Notes under the pieces: generated by a model | What the model was told of the DNA's origin: nothing | The model's database searches: none | Seen by the model: only the letters and a program-made list of their open reading frames with translations | Shown: piece by piece, positions 27,095 through 36,069 of the stretch | Position numbering within the stretch: position 1 is the stretch's first letter | How the letters are laid out: each line of letters opens with the position of its first letter | Program-made: the position numbers and the translations under genes | NCBI RefSeq assembly: GCF_019145475.1 | Contig: NZ_JAHTKI010000006.1 | Coordinates: forward strand, 1 to 64,000 | Length of the DNA stretch: 64,000 nt | From: Pseudomonas botevensis | GTDB taxonomy: Bacteria; Pseudomonadota; Gammaproteobacteria; Pseudomonadales; Pseudomonadaceae | Direction: 5' to 3'

Positions 27095-29488
27095 TTACCT
27101 CAGGTACGTCTTGCTGGTGAAGGACTCCGGGTCATCGAGAACCGACTGAATGATCGCCAGGGCCTGCAGCGGCAAACGCTTCTGCCCTGTGGCCTGAGAG
27201 AAGAATTTCTCGATGCTGTATATATCCCCGAGCAGGCCAATGACGTCCTTCTGCAACTTCGTCGGGCGTAGCTTGCTGATACCGGCCTTGCCCAGCGAGG
27301 CCAATTCAACCAATGCCGACAGGAAGTGAACCTGCGCCGTGGCACGGTCGCCATCCTGATAAGCCTCGGCCGCTTCCCACAGGCTTTTTGTCAGCAGCAC
27401 CACGCTCATCGCAATGCCCACTGGCGGTACGACCACACTGATCACCGTAGCCGCCGCCTCCACCGCGTTGAAGACCAGTTTGAACATGATCTCGTTGAGA
27501 CTTTCAGTCTTCTCATCGACATCGGAGACGGTCCGCGCGATCAAACCATCGAAGTCACCGCTGAAGTCCGTAACTCGCGCATATTGCTGTATCACCGGCA
27601 TCTCGGTGAAGTTGCTCAGTTGCTCAAGATCGGTGATATAGGTTCCAACGACCCGCTGATCCTTGTATGCCACCCGTTGGTAAAAATACTGGCCAAGCCC
27701 CAGCGACTTGACTGACGAAACGAATTCCGAAAACGGACGGATCCAGCGCCCGTCAGGTGCATCCGGGGTAAACAGATAACTTTCAACTTTGCCCTCGTTC
27801 ACACAGCGTAAAACAAACACCCCCACGACCAGTCGATCCCTGATTTGCAGATGGAACAACCCTGGGTCATCCAGCGCGACAGTGAACACCGAGCGGTTAT
27901 CAACGTTCTCGCTGGCATCGATAATCCGCATGAGCTCCTTGAACTGCGCGGTCTGCAGACGCCCATGAAAATGCTCTTGCAGAACGCCGATCTGCATTTG
28001 CCGCCGCGCAACCTGTTTGTGAACAAGGCGCTTGAGAACACCTTCGGCATGGGTGCGATCCAGGTACTTCGCACGCAGCATGGCGATGTATTTCTCACCC
28101 GGACGCAAGGTTCGCGACCAACCGGCAATGTGGCGGATATCCAGATTTTTCACTGCGGGATGATCCTGGGCCAATGTGAAGCGCGGATAACTCCAGGCCG
28201 ACCCTGCGTCGTTTGCATAGAAATGGGTTTCAGTGACGATCAGCCGGGTCAACGTCATATGAGCGTCCGGACTGACATCAACCAGTATCCGGTCAGGATT
28301 GACCGCAACCTGCTCGCCTTTCTCGCGTAAAACCTGCTCGACCCTTTGCTTGATCAAGTCAAAGCAGAACCGCTCATACGAGATGAATCCGCCCTCACGC
28401 GCCGCCAGTGTCTGCAACGCCCTGAGCTCGCAATTGATCCTGGCGAAACTCTGGCGCTGCGGCATCGGCGCGTTTCGAAAGCCATAGGGGCGCAAGCTTT
28501 CCTCTTCGGAAATGCGCCAGGCGCGGGCATTTTCGACGATGCCATTCAACACCTGATCGCCCATGTGCGGAGTGGTCGCCAGGGTGATGCCCCTCCAGAG
28601 CGTGGGCATCTGCTCAAGCCCTTTGAGATAGCCGACAATCTGCACACGATTCAACGCATGCGCACGGGACGCAATGAAATCGCGCCCAGCCGGCTTCTGG
28701 GTCCATTCGATGACGGTGCTGTCAACCTGCCGCAGGCTTCGACATTCGTACCAGGTCTGGTCACCGGGGGATCCCGGCGCATACAGGAACATGAGTTCGC
28801 CATCGCCCTTGCGGGCTCCGATCACCAGCATCTGCGCCAGGGGCCGGGTGTTGTGGAGAAAACGAATGCCATCGATCACAAAAGCGCTATCGCCAGTCAC
28901 GGCACGCTGGATGCGCGCCAGATGTTCGTCGTTGCTGATGTGCCCCTGATGGCGAGCCGCCAATGCCGTCAACAGAAGCTTTTCCCGCAGGGCATTCTTC
29001 ATCGCGGCGATAACCTCAGCACGCAGGAACAACCGACCGAGTTCGGCGCTGTGGGCCCACTGGCCGTCAAAAGAAAGAGTCGCCTCCAACCATGGCTGAT
29101 TCAGGCTCGCCGGCAGATCCCGGCCTTTGAACGAGAACTCAGCCCTGTGCCCTTCGTCGTGCACACCGGCGATCATCTGTTCGGTCAGTGACCGGCTCTC
29201 TTCCTGCACGACTTGCCGCCCGCCCACCATGAAGGAGTACCGCGAGTTGCACAGGATTTCATCCGGATCCAGTTCCAGCCCGAACTTAAATCGCAGAATC
29301 TCTTTCCCCCTCTGTCGGGCAAAGTTTTGCAGCGAACCAAAAGGCGCCAACAGTTCTTCAAGCCTGGCGTCAGTGGCTTCGGATGCACGTTGCTGATCGA
29401 AGTAAGTATTTCGCTGCGTCTGATCAAGCCGTTCAAGCCATACAGGGCGGCTGTCGAGCAGATGTCGTTGATTCAATGCGATGTTCAT
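27095..29488 (-). CDS. Dermonecrotic-toxin-N-domain-like protein, short form
   Basis: A 797-aa protein that resembles the N-terminal module (DUF6543 type) of large dermonecrotic-toxin-like proteins of fluorescens-group pseudomonads. There is no signal peptide. A mixed alpha/beta region spans about 1-660. A hydrophobic helical patch follows at about 681-699 (VISVVVPPVGIAMSVVLL), typical of a translocation segment, then a helical tail to YLR. Homologues I recall continue for hundreds of residues with an effector domain; here a stop follows, so it is short or truncated. Base composition is visibly less GC-rich than its neighbours, as is the 153-base leader, suggesting transfer. The family call is by pattern memory. 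Confidence 0.6.
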   Translation of the reverse strand: MNIALNQRHLLDSRPVWLERLDQTQRNTYFDQQRASEATDARLEELLAPFGSLQNFARQRGKEILRFKFGLELDPDEILCNSRYSFMVGGRQVVQEESRSLTEQMIAGVHDEGHRAEFSFKGRDLPASLNQPWLEATLSFDGQWAHSAELGRLFLRAEVIAAMKNALREKLLLTALAARHQGHISNDEHLARIQRAVTGDSAFVIDGIRFLHNTRPLAQMLVIGARKGDGELMFLYAPGSPGDQTWYECRSLRQVDSTVIEWTQKPAGRDFIASRAHALNRVQIVGYLKGLEQMPTLWRGITLATTPHMGDQVLNGIVENARAWRISEEESLRPYGFRNAPMPQRQSFARINCELRALQTLAAREGGFISYERFCFDLIKQRVEQVLREKGEQVAVNPDRILVDVSPDAHMTLTRLIVTETHFYANDAGSAWSYPRFTLAQDHPAVKNLDIRHIAGWSRTLRPGEKYIAMLRAKYLDRTHAEGVLKRLVHKQVARRQMQIGVLQEHFHGRLQTAQFKELMRIIDASENVDNRSVFTVALDDPGLFHLQIRDRLVVGVFVLRCVNEGKVESYLFTPDAPDGRWIRPFSEFVSSVKSLGLGQYFYQRVAYKDQRVVGTYITDLEQLSNFTEMPVIQQYARVTDFSGDFDGLIARTVSDVDEKTESLNEIMFKLVFNAVEAAATVISVVVPPVGIAMSVVLLTKSLWEAAEAYQDGDRATAQVHFLSALVELASLGKAGISKLRPTKLQKDVIGLLGDIYSIEKFFSQATGQKRLPLQALAIIQSVLDDPESFTSKTYLR

Positions 29489-29641
29489 TTCAATTACCTT
29501 GGATTTTATTTAAACAATTCAGGCATCCACCCGGTGTTTATAAAAACTATCCAAAGTAAAAAAACGCCGACAGCCGACAATCAACACAAAGCATTTAGAG
29601 TCTTGCCTATTTATTACCAGCCCCTAAAAAGCCACTCCCCC

Positions 29642-32182
29642 TCAACCACATAAACCAAGCATTCTTGCCCGTGCCACCGCATGAGTCCTGCGTTCCACGC
29701 CCAACTTTGCGTGAATCCGCCGGACATGAGTTTTAACCGTATGCAACGAGATGAATAATTTCTCGGCTATTTGCTGATTGGAATTCCCTGAAGCAACCAG
29801 TTCGAGGACTTGTGACTCTCTGAAACTCAGCGAACTTTCCTGATCATTCTTTTCCGTCAGTTCATTTCCCGCATCGAGCATCATCTGCGGACAACTCTTT
29901 TCAAACTGCATGATCAGCCATGGCAATTCACAGGCAGTGGCCAGGGTCTTGCCGCGATTGAGCAACGACCAGGCCGTATCCCGTTCATTGAGCAGATAAG
30001 CCGCCGCAGCACTCGCCAGCAGCAGTTCGGCTTCGAGGCTGACCATTTGCCGGGCACGCGCCTGATCGAGCAGCACCTGCAGTTGCTCCAGAGGCTTGTG
30101 CGCCTGCTGAAGATGGATTTCAGCGAGGATCAGCAAATACTCGATACGCGGAACCAGCTCCAGCGAGGCCGGTGGCGCCTGCCGCGCAAGCGGCCCGTGA
30201 AAGTGCTTGAGCACCCGGCTCAGGGCTTCCCGCGCCAACTCCGGGCGGCCCTGCTGCAAGCGCAATTGACTGCTGACCTGCAACAGCACGGCGCGATAGA
30301 CCGTATCCGGGATCTGCCGCTGCTGCATCAGGCGTTCAGCCTCGCGCAAACGCACGAATGCCTGGGCATAGTCGCCACCGTCGGCCGCCAGTTGCGCCAG
30401 CCCGAGATAGCCATACAGCACCCGTTTGTCGTGGCTGCGCAGGCAATCGTCGAGACCGCGCTGAAAGAACCCGGCCGCCGCCGCTGCCTGCCCCATGCCC
30501 AGCGCCAGCCGTCCCCGGCGCAGGGCAATGCGACCGAGCAATGGCACGGGGCGCTGGGGCCGCTGGCACAGCAACTCGTGCATATCGGCCAGCACGACGT
30601 CGGCCCGTGCGGGAGCGCCGCGCTGTTCGAGCAATTGCGCGTGGTCCAGCTCAAGCAATCCCTCGAACAACAGCGAATCCCGAGCCCGGGCCAGGCACAG
30701 CGCCTCCCGGTTGATGAGGTGGGCCTGTTCCAGTTCGCCGCACAACAGCGCTTGTTGAGTCTGCCCGGACAGGCACAGCAACCGGACCGCCCAGGCCTCG
30801 CCATCCAGCTCGGCCAGGGCCTCGCGAAAATGTTCACGGGCCGGCTCCATACGGCCCTGCAAATGCAGCAGCCAACCCTGATGCGCCTGCCAGCGGGCGA
30901 TCAACTGACGCTGCAAAGACGCCGACGGTTGCGGCACAAAACGTGAAAGGTGTCCGATACACGTCTCCACCTGCTCGAAACGCCCGGCGAACATCAGCGC
31001 CGCGCTGATCAGCCCCACCAGTTGCGGCGAGCCGAGGGTCAGTTCCCCGCCCTGCTGCTCATGCAGGCGCAACAGCAACACGACCATTTGGTCCTCGAAC
31101 AGATGCTCGATGCTCAAGTGCTGCAACAGGCTGACCGCCACTTCGTACTCTTCGGCGAGCAACGCCTGTTCGAACGCCGGCTTCCAGTCCTCGCGGGCGG
31201 AAAACCACTGGCACGCGCGCCGATGCCAGGAGCGGCCCTCCGGCCAGCGCTCGGCCTGCATCAGACGCGACAGCGCCGGGTACACCTGCAACCAGTCCGG
31301 CGAATCCTGCCAGGGCTCGATGAAGCAACCCAACGTCTGCAACGTGAGCAGCAGTTGCGCGCCTTCGCCGGTGCCGAACAGATGTTCGCAGAGTTCGCCA
31401 TTGAAGCGCGGCATGTGCGCCAACACTCGCCAGACTTCGGCCAATTCGGCGGAAAGGCTGCTGAACAACTCGTGATCCAGATAATCGAGAAAGGTGCCGA
31501 CGCGCTGCTGCAACTGATGCTTCTGCGCCCAATCGCACTTTTGCAGCAACGCCATGCGCACTCCGGCGCACCAGCCACCGGTGCCACGCACCAGCCGCCC
31601 CGCCACGCTGCCGGCCTGCTCGGCGGGCAAGTGATGCAACAGCCGGACAATCTCGTCGGCCGTGAGCGCCAGGGTCGCGGCTTCACATTCGTACAATTCG
31701 TCGTCGAGCAACAGCCGTGGCCAGTTGCATTGCGGACGGCGGCGCGTGCCGACCCACCAGGTCAGCGTCGGATTGCCAAGCGCCAACAGCCGATCGAGCA
31801 GCGCATCGAGAAACGAATCCGGCGTGCGGCAGTAGTCATCGATAAACAGCCAGGTGGGGACCGAGCGAGTCGCCAGCGCAGCCATCAGCGCCGCCTCATC
31901 GACGCCGTCCGCACCCACCGCGTGTGCCAGACGCCGACAGAACTCATCGACACTCAATGGCGTGCCTGCCAACGGCAGCCAGCTCACCGCGATGTCCTCG
32001 GGGGCCAGGGACAGGCACTCGGCCAACAGCGCGCTCTTGCCGCTGCCGGCAGGTGCGCAGAGCAATTTCACCCGGGCGGGAGATGCCAGCAACGGTTCGC
32101 TCAAACGACTGCGCAACACGTGATGGGAGGACAGTCGGGGCAAACATCCGGATCGATCCAGACCTGGCGTCTTGGCAGTCAT
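29642..32182 (-). CDS. MalT-like LuxR-family transcriptional regulator
   Basis: An 846-aa large ATP-binding LuxR regulator. The P-loop APAGSGKS is at 43-50, and an STAND-type NTPase occupies about 35-330. TPR-like repeats span about 400-760, and a C-terminal LuxR helix-turn-helix contains LSFRESQVLELVASG and SLHTVKTHVRRIHAKLGV. The start ATG 32182 has AAGAAGG upstream. It lies downstream of DUF1329 past a terminator, and upstream of the toxin-like gene. In P. aeruginosa a similar regulator flanks the same DUF1329/DUF1302 pair (memory), so that pair is the likelier target. Confidence 0.88.
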   Translation of the reverse strand: MTAKTPGLDRSGCLPRLSSHHVLRSRLSEPLLASPARVKLLCAPAGSGKSALLAECLSLAPEDIAVSWLPLAGTPLSVDEFCRRLAHAVGADGVDEAALMAALATRSVPTWLFIDDYCRTPDSFLDALLDRLLALGNPTLTWWVGTRRRPQCNWPRLLLDDELYECEAATLALTADEIVRLLHHLPAEQAGSVAGRLVRGTGGWCAGVRMALLQKCDWAQKHQLQQRVGTFLDYLDHELFSSLSAELAEVWRVLAHMPRFNGELCEHLFGTGEGAQLLLTLQTLGCFIEPWQDSPDWLQVYPALSRLMQAERWPEGRSWHRRACQWFSAREDWKPAFEQALLAEEYEVAVSLLQHLSIEHLFEDQMVVLLLRLHEQQGGELTLGSPQLVGLISAALMFAGRFEQVETCIGHLSRFVPQPSASLQRQLIARWQAHQGWLLHLQGRMEPAREHFREALAELDGEAWAVRLLCLSGQTQQALLCGELEQAHLINREALCLARARDSLLFEGLLELDHAQLLEQRGAPARADVVLADMHELLCQRPQRPVPLLGRIALRRGRLALGMGQAAAAAGFFQRGLDDCLRSHDKRVLYGYLGLAQLAADGGDYAQAFVRLREAERLMQQRQIPDTVYRAVLLQVSSQLRLQQGRPELAREALSRVLKHFHGPLARQAPPASLELVPRIEYLLILAEIHLQQAHKPLEQLQVLLDQARARQMVSLEAELLLASAAAAYLLNERDTAWSLLNRGKTLATACELPWLIMQFEKSCPQMMLDAGNELTEKNDQESSLSFRESQVLELVASGNSNQQIAEKLFISLHTVKTHVRRIHAKLGVERRTHAVARARMLGLCG

Positions 32183-32270
32183 TGCAGTGGCCTTCTTATC
32201 GTTATGCGCCCACCCTAGCCCTCTCCCGCGCCCTTGTTGACGAGTATTCAGCACGCTGATTGACGCCCAT

Positions 32271-32298
32271 AAAAAAGGCGACCGAGCGGTCGCCTTTT
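32271..32298. terminator. Bidirectional terminator between DUF1329 and the regulator gene
   Basis: AAAAAAGGCGACC and GGTCGCCTTTT form an A/T-flanked stem with a short GAGC loop. It separates the DUF1302-DUF1329 transcript from the regulator gene on the same strand. Confidence 0.88.
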
Positions 32299-32321
32299 GT
32301 CCTGCGAATGTATCGAAACCC

Positions 32322-33698
32322 TTACCGAACGCCCTCCGCGCGCAGTGCCGACGGGGTGTAATCGGCAGCCCGTGCTTCGAAGCCGAACTCGAAGCTGTGC
32401 TTCTCTTCGTTCTTCATCCCCAGGGCAATGTAGCGACCGGCGATGATGTCGTAGAGCGCTTCAAGGGTGTAGGCCTGGGCCTGGTGATCGTAGTAGTACT
32501 GGGCATGACCTTCGCCCACCCGCCACAACTGCCCGCGACCGTCGTAGTGGTCGGCCAGCGCCACTTGCCAGCTGTCCTCGTCGAGGTAGAAATGGCGCTT
32601 GGCGTAGATGTGCCGCTCGCTCGGCTTGACCGTCCCGATCACCTCCCAGACCCGGTGCAACTCGTAACGAGTCAGGTCCTGATTGATGTGCCCGGCCTTG
32701 ACGATGTCGTCGTACTTGAGACTCGGCGAGTCGAGTTTGTAGCTGTTGTACGGGATGTACATTTCCTTCTTGCCGACCAGTTTCCAGTCGTAGCGATCCG
32801 GTGCCCCGGAGAACATGTCGAAGTTGTCCGAGGTACGCAGGCCGTCGGCGGCGGTGCCCGGCCCGTCATACGCCACTTGCGGCGCGCGGCGCACCCGGCG
32901 CTGGCCGGCGTTGTAGATCCACGCCAGACGCGGCTCTTTCACCTGATCGAGGGTTTCGTGTACCAGCAACACGTTACCGGCCAGACGCGCGGGCGCCGTC
33001 ACCGACTGCTTGAAGAAGGTCAGCACGTTGGCGGCTTTTTCCGCGTCCAGATCCTTGATCAACTGCGGTACGGCGATCTCTTCCTCGAAGCGGATCGGCG
33101 TGTAGCTGCCGTTGGTCTGCGGGGTCACCTGGGTGATGATCCGCCGCAGATTGCCGCCGTGGTAACGGGTGATGTGGTTCCACAACACTTCCACGCCGGT
33201 CTTCGGAATCGGGAACGCGTAGTAGCGGTTGCCGGTGAAATTCGCCAGGCCGTTACCGTCGTTGATGCTGGTGACGTTGAGCGCGCTGCGCTTGGCCGAC
33301 TCGTAGATTTCCGGCGGCACGGCCACGGTGCGATGGGTCGGGTAGACCGGGATCTTGTAGGTTTCCGGATAGCGCTTGAACATCGCCACCTGGCCGTCGG
33401 AGAGCTTGTCCTTGTACTTGTCGACGTTCGCGGCAGTGATGGTGAACAACGGTTTTTCATTGGCGAACGGGTCGGCGAGGAAGCCTTTGCTGTCCACCGC
33501 CCCGGCGTTTTTCGGGATGCCGCCGGTCCAGGCCGGGATCGAGCCGTCGGCGTTGCCGGCCTTCTCGGCGCCCAGCGGCGTCAGACTGGTGCCGAGCTTG
33601 TTGGCTTCCTCCGGCGACACCGCCGCCATCACGTTGGCGGCCAGCAGGCTGAGGGCCAGAACACCGCATTGCAGAATCATCTTGCGCATTGATTTCAT
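32322..33698 (-). CDS. DUF1329 secreted envelope protein
   Basis: A 458-aa exported protein with signal peptide about 1-25 (MILQCGVLALSLLAANVMA). A single DUF1329 domain follows, related to the LolA/LolB-like fold. It has no lipobox Cys at the cleavage site. Function is unknown. It is nearly always paired with a DUF1302 protein, as here with 14 bases between them. The pair is thought to handle hydrophobic substrates in the envelope, but this is inference from context. It starts at ATG 33698 after GAGAAGG. Confidence 0.82.
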   Translation of the reverse strand: MKSMRKMILQCGVLALSLLAANVMAAVSPEEANKLGTSLTPLGAEKAGNADGSIPAWTGGIPKNAGAVDSKGFLADPFANEKPLFTITAANVDKYKDKLSDGQVAMFKRYPETYKIPVYPTHRTVAVPPEIYESAKRSALNVTSINDGNGLANFTGNRYYAFPIPKTGVEVLWNHITRYHGGNLRRIITQVTPQTNGSYTPIRFEEEIAVPQLIKDLDAEKAANVLTFFKQSVTAPARLAGNVLLVHETLDQVKEPRLAWIYNAGQRRVRRAPQVAYDGPGTAADGLRTSDNFDMFSGAPDRYDWKLVGKKEMYIPYNSYKLDSPSLKYDDIVKAGHINQDLTRYELHRVWEVIGTVKPSERHIYAKRHFYLDEDSWQVALADHYDGRGQLWRVGEGHAQYYYDHQAQAYTLEALYDIIAGRYIALGMKNEEKHSFEFGFEARAADYTPSALRAEGVR

Positions 33699-33712
33699 CC
33701 TTCTCGGGCAGA

Positions 33713-35506
33713 TCAGAAGTTCACGCCGAAGCTGAGCGCCACGAAGTCACGGTCTTCGAGGGTGTTGTAGTCGCCACCGAAAAAGTCGGTGTAACTCAGG
33801 CTCGCGGTGTAGGTGTTGCGGTAGTCGGCATCGACCCCGACGCTGATTGCCTTGGCGCCTTCGTTGAACAGGCCGTTGGGGCCGTAGCCGGAAACGTCGT
33901 GGGACCAGGACAGGTTGGGCTTGAGGTTGATCCCGCCGATCACGTTGGCGTAATCGAGGATCGCCCGGGCGCGGTAGCCCCAGGAGGTCGAGGTGACGAA
34001 GCCGTCGGTGTCGCCCCCGAAACCGTACTGGCCGTACACCGAATCGCGGCCATAACGCAGCTTGCTGCGCGCCTCCAGACCACCGACATGCACCACCGCC
34101 GCTTCACCCACCACGGTCAGGCGTTCGGCCCCCAGCACCTGATCGAAGAAGTGCGTCAGGGTGCTCTGGATCTGCGTCACTTCCTTGCGCCGGTAGCCCT
34201 TGTTGTCGGCACCGGGGGACGTGGTCAGCGGTGATGCCGCACCGCCGGCAATCGGGTTGAGCAGCGCCAGGGTCAGGTCGTTGGTGTTGACCTGCACCGG
34301 GGCGTTGGGCCGGTAGCTGACTTCGCCGGTCCATGCGGTGCCGGTCGGCAGCGTGGTGGAGAAACTCGCGCCGTAGAGGCGAATGTCTTCCGGGTATTCC
34401 AGGTAGTACTGGCCGCGTCCGAGCATCACGCTTTGCGCCAGCCCCGAGCCGCTGCCGGGAGCCAGTCCATTGGCAATGCCGACCATCCCCGGCAATGCCG
34501 CCAGGGTCGACAGGCCGGCGGTGGTGGTGCCGACCGTTGGCGTGCGGCTGTGGTAGTTCATGAAGTAGAGGCCGTACTCGGTGTCGTCGCCGAGCCAGCG
34601 CAGTGCCGTGCCCCATTGCCCGGAGTCCCGCGCATCACGGTCGCCGCCACGGGGCACGACCACGCCTTCACGAGTCACCTGAATCGGTTGCCCGAACGCT
34701 GCCGCCAACGGCGCCAGCGGGGCAATCGCCGGACTGCCGACGGTGTAGCCGTTATTGCAGCCATCCGCCGCCACGTCGACGCCGAAGAAAGTGCCGCAGT
34801 TGTCGAGAACGGTCTGATCCCACTCCAGTTGGTAGAAGCCTTCGACGGTCAATCTGTCGGTGAGGCCCTGGGAGGCGAACAGCATGTTCACCGGAATCAG
34901 GCCTTCCTTGATCTCCGCGCCTGGGCGGCGGAACGCCGAGACGTCGATCGGGTTGATGCTGTTGATCGAGTTGCCGATGAAGGTACTTTCGCCCCAACTG
35001 ACCACCTGCTTGCCGGCGCGCACGGTGCCGGGCAGATCGGCGATGTTGTAGTTGTGATAGATGAAGGCGTCGAGAATCTGCGCACCGGACGACTTGGCGC
35101 CCTCCTTGCGACCCTTGTCGCTGATCGGCTTGAACTCGCGGTCTTCGTCCTTGAGCTCGAAGTCGTACCAGTACTTGCCACGCACGAACACGCCGGTGTC
35201 GCCGTACTTCAACTCAAGGTCATGGATACCCTTGAAGATCTTGGAGAACGTCTCGCCTTTCTTGAAGTTGAGGCGCCCGTCATCACCGGTCGAAGACTGG
35301 CCCGTACCGCCATTGACCGTACCGACCAGCGACTTGTCGGCATCGCGCATGCCCCAACTGGCGCCGACCGACAGCGACGAGTCGAACGTGCCTTCGATTT
35401 CCCCGATATTGAACGAAACCGCGTGCGCCTGGGCACAGCAACCCAAGGCCACCGCAGCCGCCAGCGCTTGCGGTGTGAAGATGGCGCGCATTGTTGTTTT
35501 TGTCAT
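33713..35506 (-). CDS. DUF1302 outer-membrane beta-barrel protein
   Basis: A 597-aa protein with signal peptide about 1-28 (ends AQAHA), then SFNIGEIEGTFDSSLSVGASW, the usual DUF1302 opening. Alternating strand patterns run to a C-terminal Phe (LSFGVNF), the outer-membrane assembly signal. Probably an outer-membrane channel for a hydrophobic or ester substrate (inference). It is first gene of the DUF1302-DUF1329 operon. I chose ATG 35506 from the signal peptide; the open frame further upstream is untranslated leader. Confidence 0.85.
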   Translation of the reverse strand: MTKTTMRAIFTPQALAAAVALGCCAQAHAVSFNIGEIEGTFDSSLSVGASWGMRDADKSLVGTVNGGTGQSSTGDDGRLNFKKGETFSKIFKGIHDLELKYGDTGVFVRGKYWYDFELKDEDREFKPISDKGRKEGAKSSGAQILDAFIYHNYNIADLPGTVRAGKQVVSWGESTFIGNSINSINPIDVSAFRRPGAEIKEGLIPVNMLFASQGLTDRLTVEGFYQLEWDQTVLDNCGTFFGVDVAADGCNNGYTVGSPAIAPLAPLAAAFGQPIQVTREGVVVPRGGDRDARDSGQWGTALRWLGDDTEYGLYFMNYHSRTPTVGTTTAGLSTLAALPGMVGIANGLAPGSGSGLAQSVMLGRGQYYLEYPEDIRLYGASFSTTLPTGTAWTGEVSYRPNAPVQVNTNDLTLALLNPIAGGAASPLTTSPGADNKGYRRKEVTQIQSTLTHFFDQVLGAERLTVVGEAAVVHVGGLEARSKLRYGRDSVYGQYGFGGDTDGFVTSTSWGYRARAILDYANVIGGINLKPNLSWSHDVSGYGPNGLFNEGAKAISVGVDADYRNTYTASLSYTDFFGGDYNTLEDRDFVALSFGVNF

Positions 35507-35700
35507 GCGTCTTCCCCGGTGAGTGACAGAAGGCCCCACCCTACTGCCGCCACACCGGGACGATAAGCGCACCAAGGAGGTATTCGCGCTGTCGCTCCAA
35601 AGGATGAATGCCCGCCTGCGACGGGGCCTGGCGCGGGCCATCGACAGGCTGGATGACGCAGGATCAACGCGACGGATAATGCCCGCGCCAGCGCACCGCA

Positions 35701-35723
35701 ACTGTTACACGCACCGTAACAGT
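35701..35723. promoter_or_regulatory. Palindromic operator candidate for the DUF1302-DUF1329 operon
   Basis: ACTGTTAC and GTAACAGT form a perfect 8-bp inverted repeat with a 7-base spacer, about 180 bases upstream of the DUF1302 start. It has the geometry of a dimeric repressor or activator site. The MalT/LuxR-type regulator at 29642 is one candidate binder. Confidence 0.45.
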
Positions 35724-35930
35724 GCATGTCCGGAATCGGTATTTTTCTGTAGGCCTCAAGCCCTTATTCTGAGCGGGCTTTCACGGCAGACCGCGAGAAA
35801 GCACGAAGCCCCGGCCGTGAGTCATTCACGCCAGCGGCGACAGATTTCAGATGAGTCGAAGCATTTTCGGCTGATCGCCCCGGTGTTCACTGACGTTGAT
35901 TTGTAGCTCCTTGATCCAACGTCTTACCTT

Positions 35931-35961
35931 GGCCGCTGCGTTTGCAGCGGCCTTTTTTATG
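35931..35961 (+). terminator. Strong orphan terminator, possible sRNA 3' end
   Basis: TGGCCGCTGC and GCAGCGGCC flank a GTTT loop and are followed by TTTTTTAT. No plus-strand gene precedes it. Either it insulates the SDR gene or it ends a small RNA made from about 35740-35955. Confidence 0.7.
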
Positions 35962-36069
35962 GGCGGTGTTTTTTGTCGTGCATGCGGGCAGCAGCGGACA
36001 GGCAGGATGAAAGCAGTACGTCTGGCGGGAAGTCGGGCCACCGGGCATTGGCTGGGTGGCCCGCCTCGC

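Larger units (their letters stand above)
35507..36069. other. 563-base gene-poor region upstream of DUF1302
   Basis: The stretch holds the DUF1302 promoter side, an 8-bp inverted repeat at 35701-35723 and an orphan terminator at 35931-35961. No protein with credible codon use or ribosome-binding site is present. A frame at 35523-35906 lacks recognisable features. Confidence 0.5.

Noticed and set aside
35523..35906. A 127-codon plus-strand frame upstream of DUF1302
   Set aside because: No ribosome-binding site, no domain and irregular codon use; the region looks regulatory.
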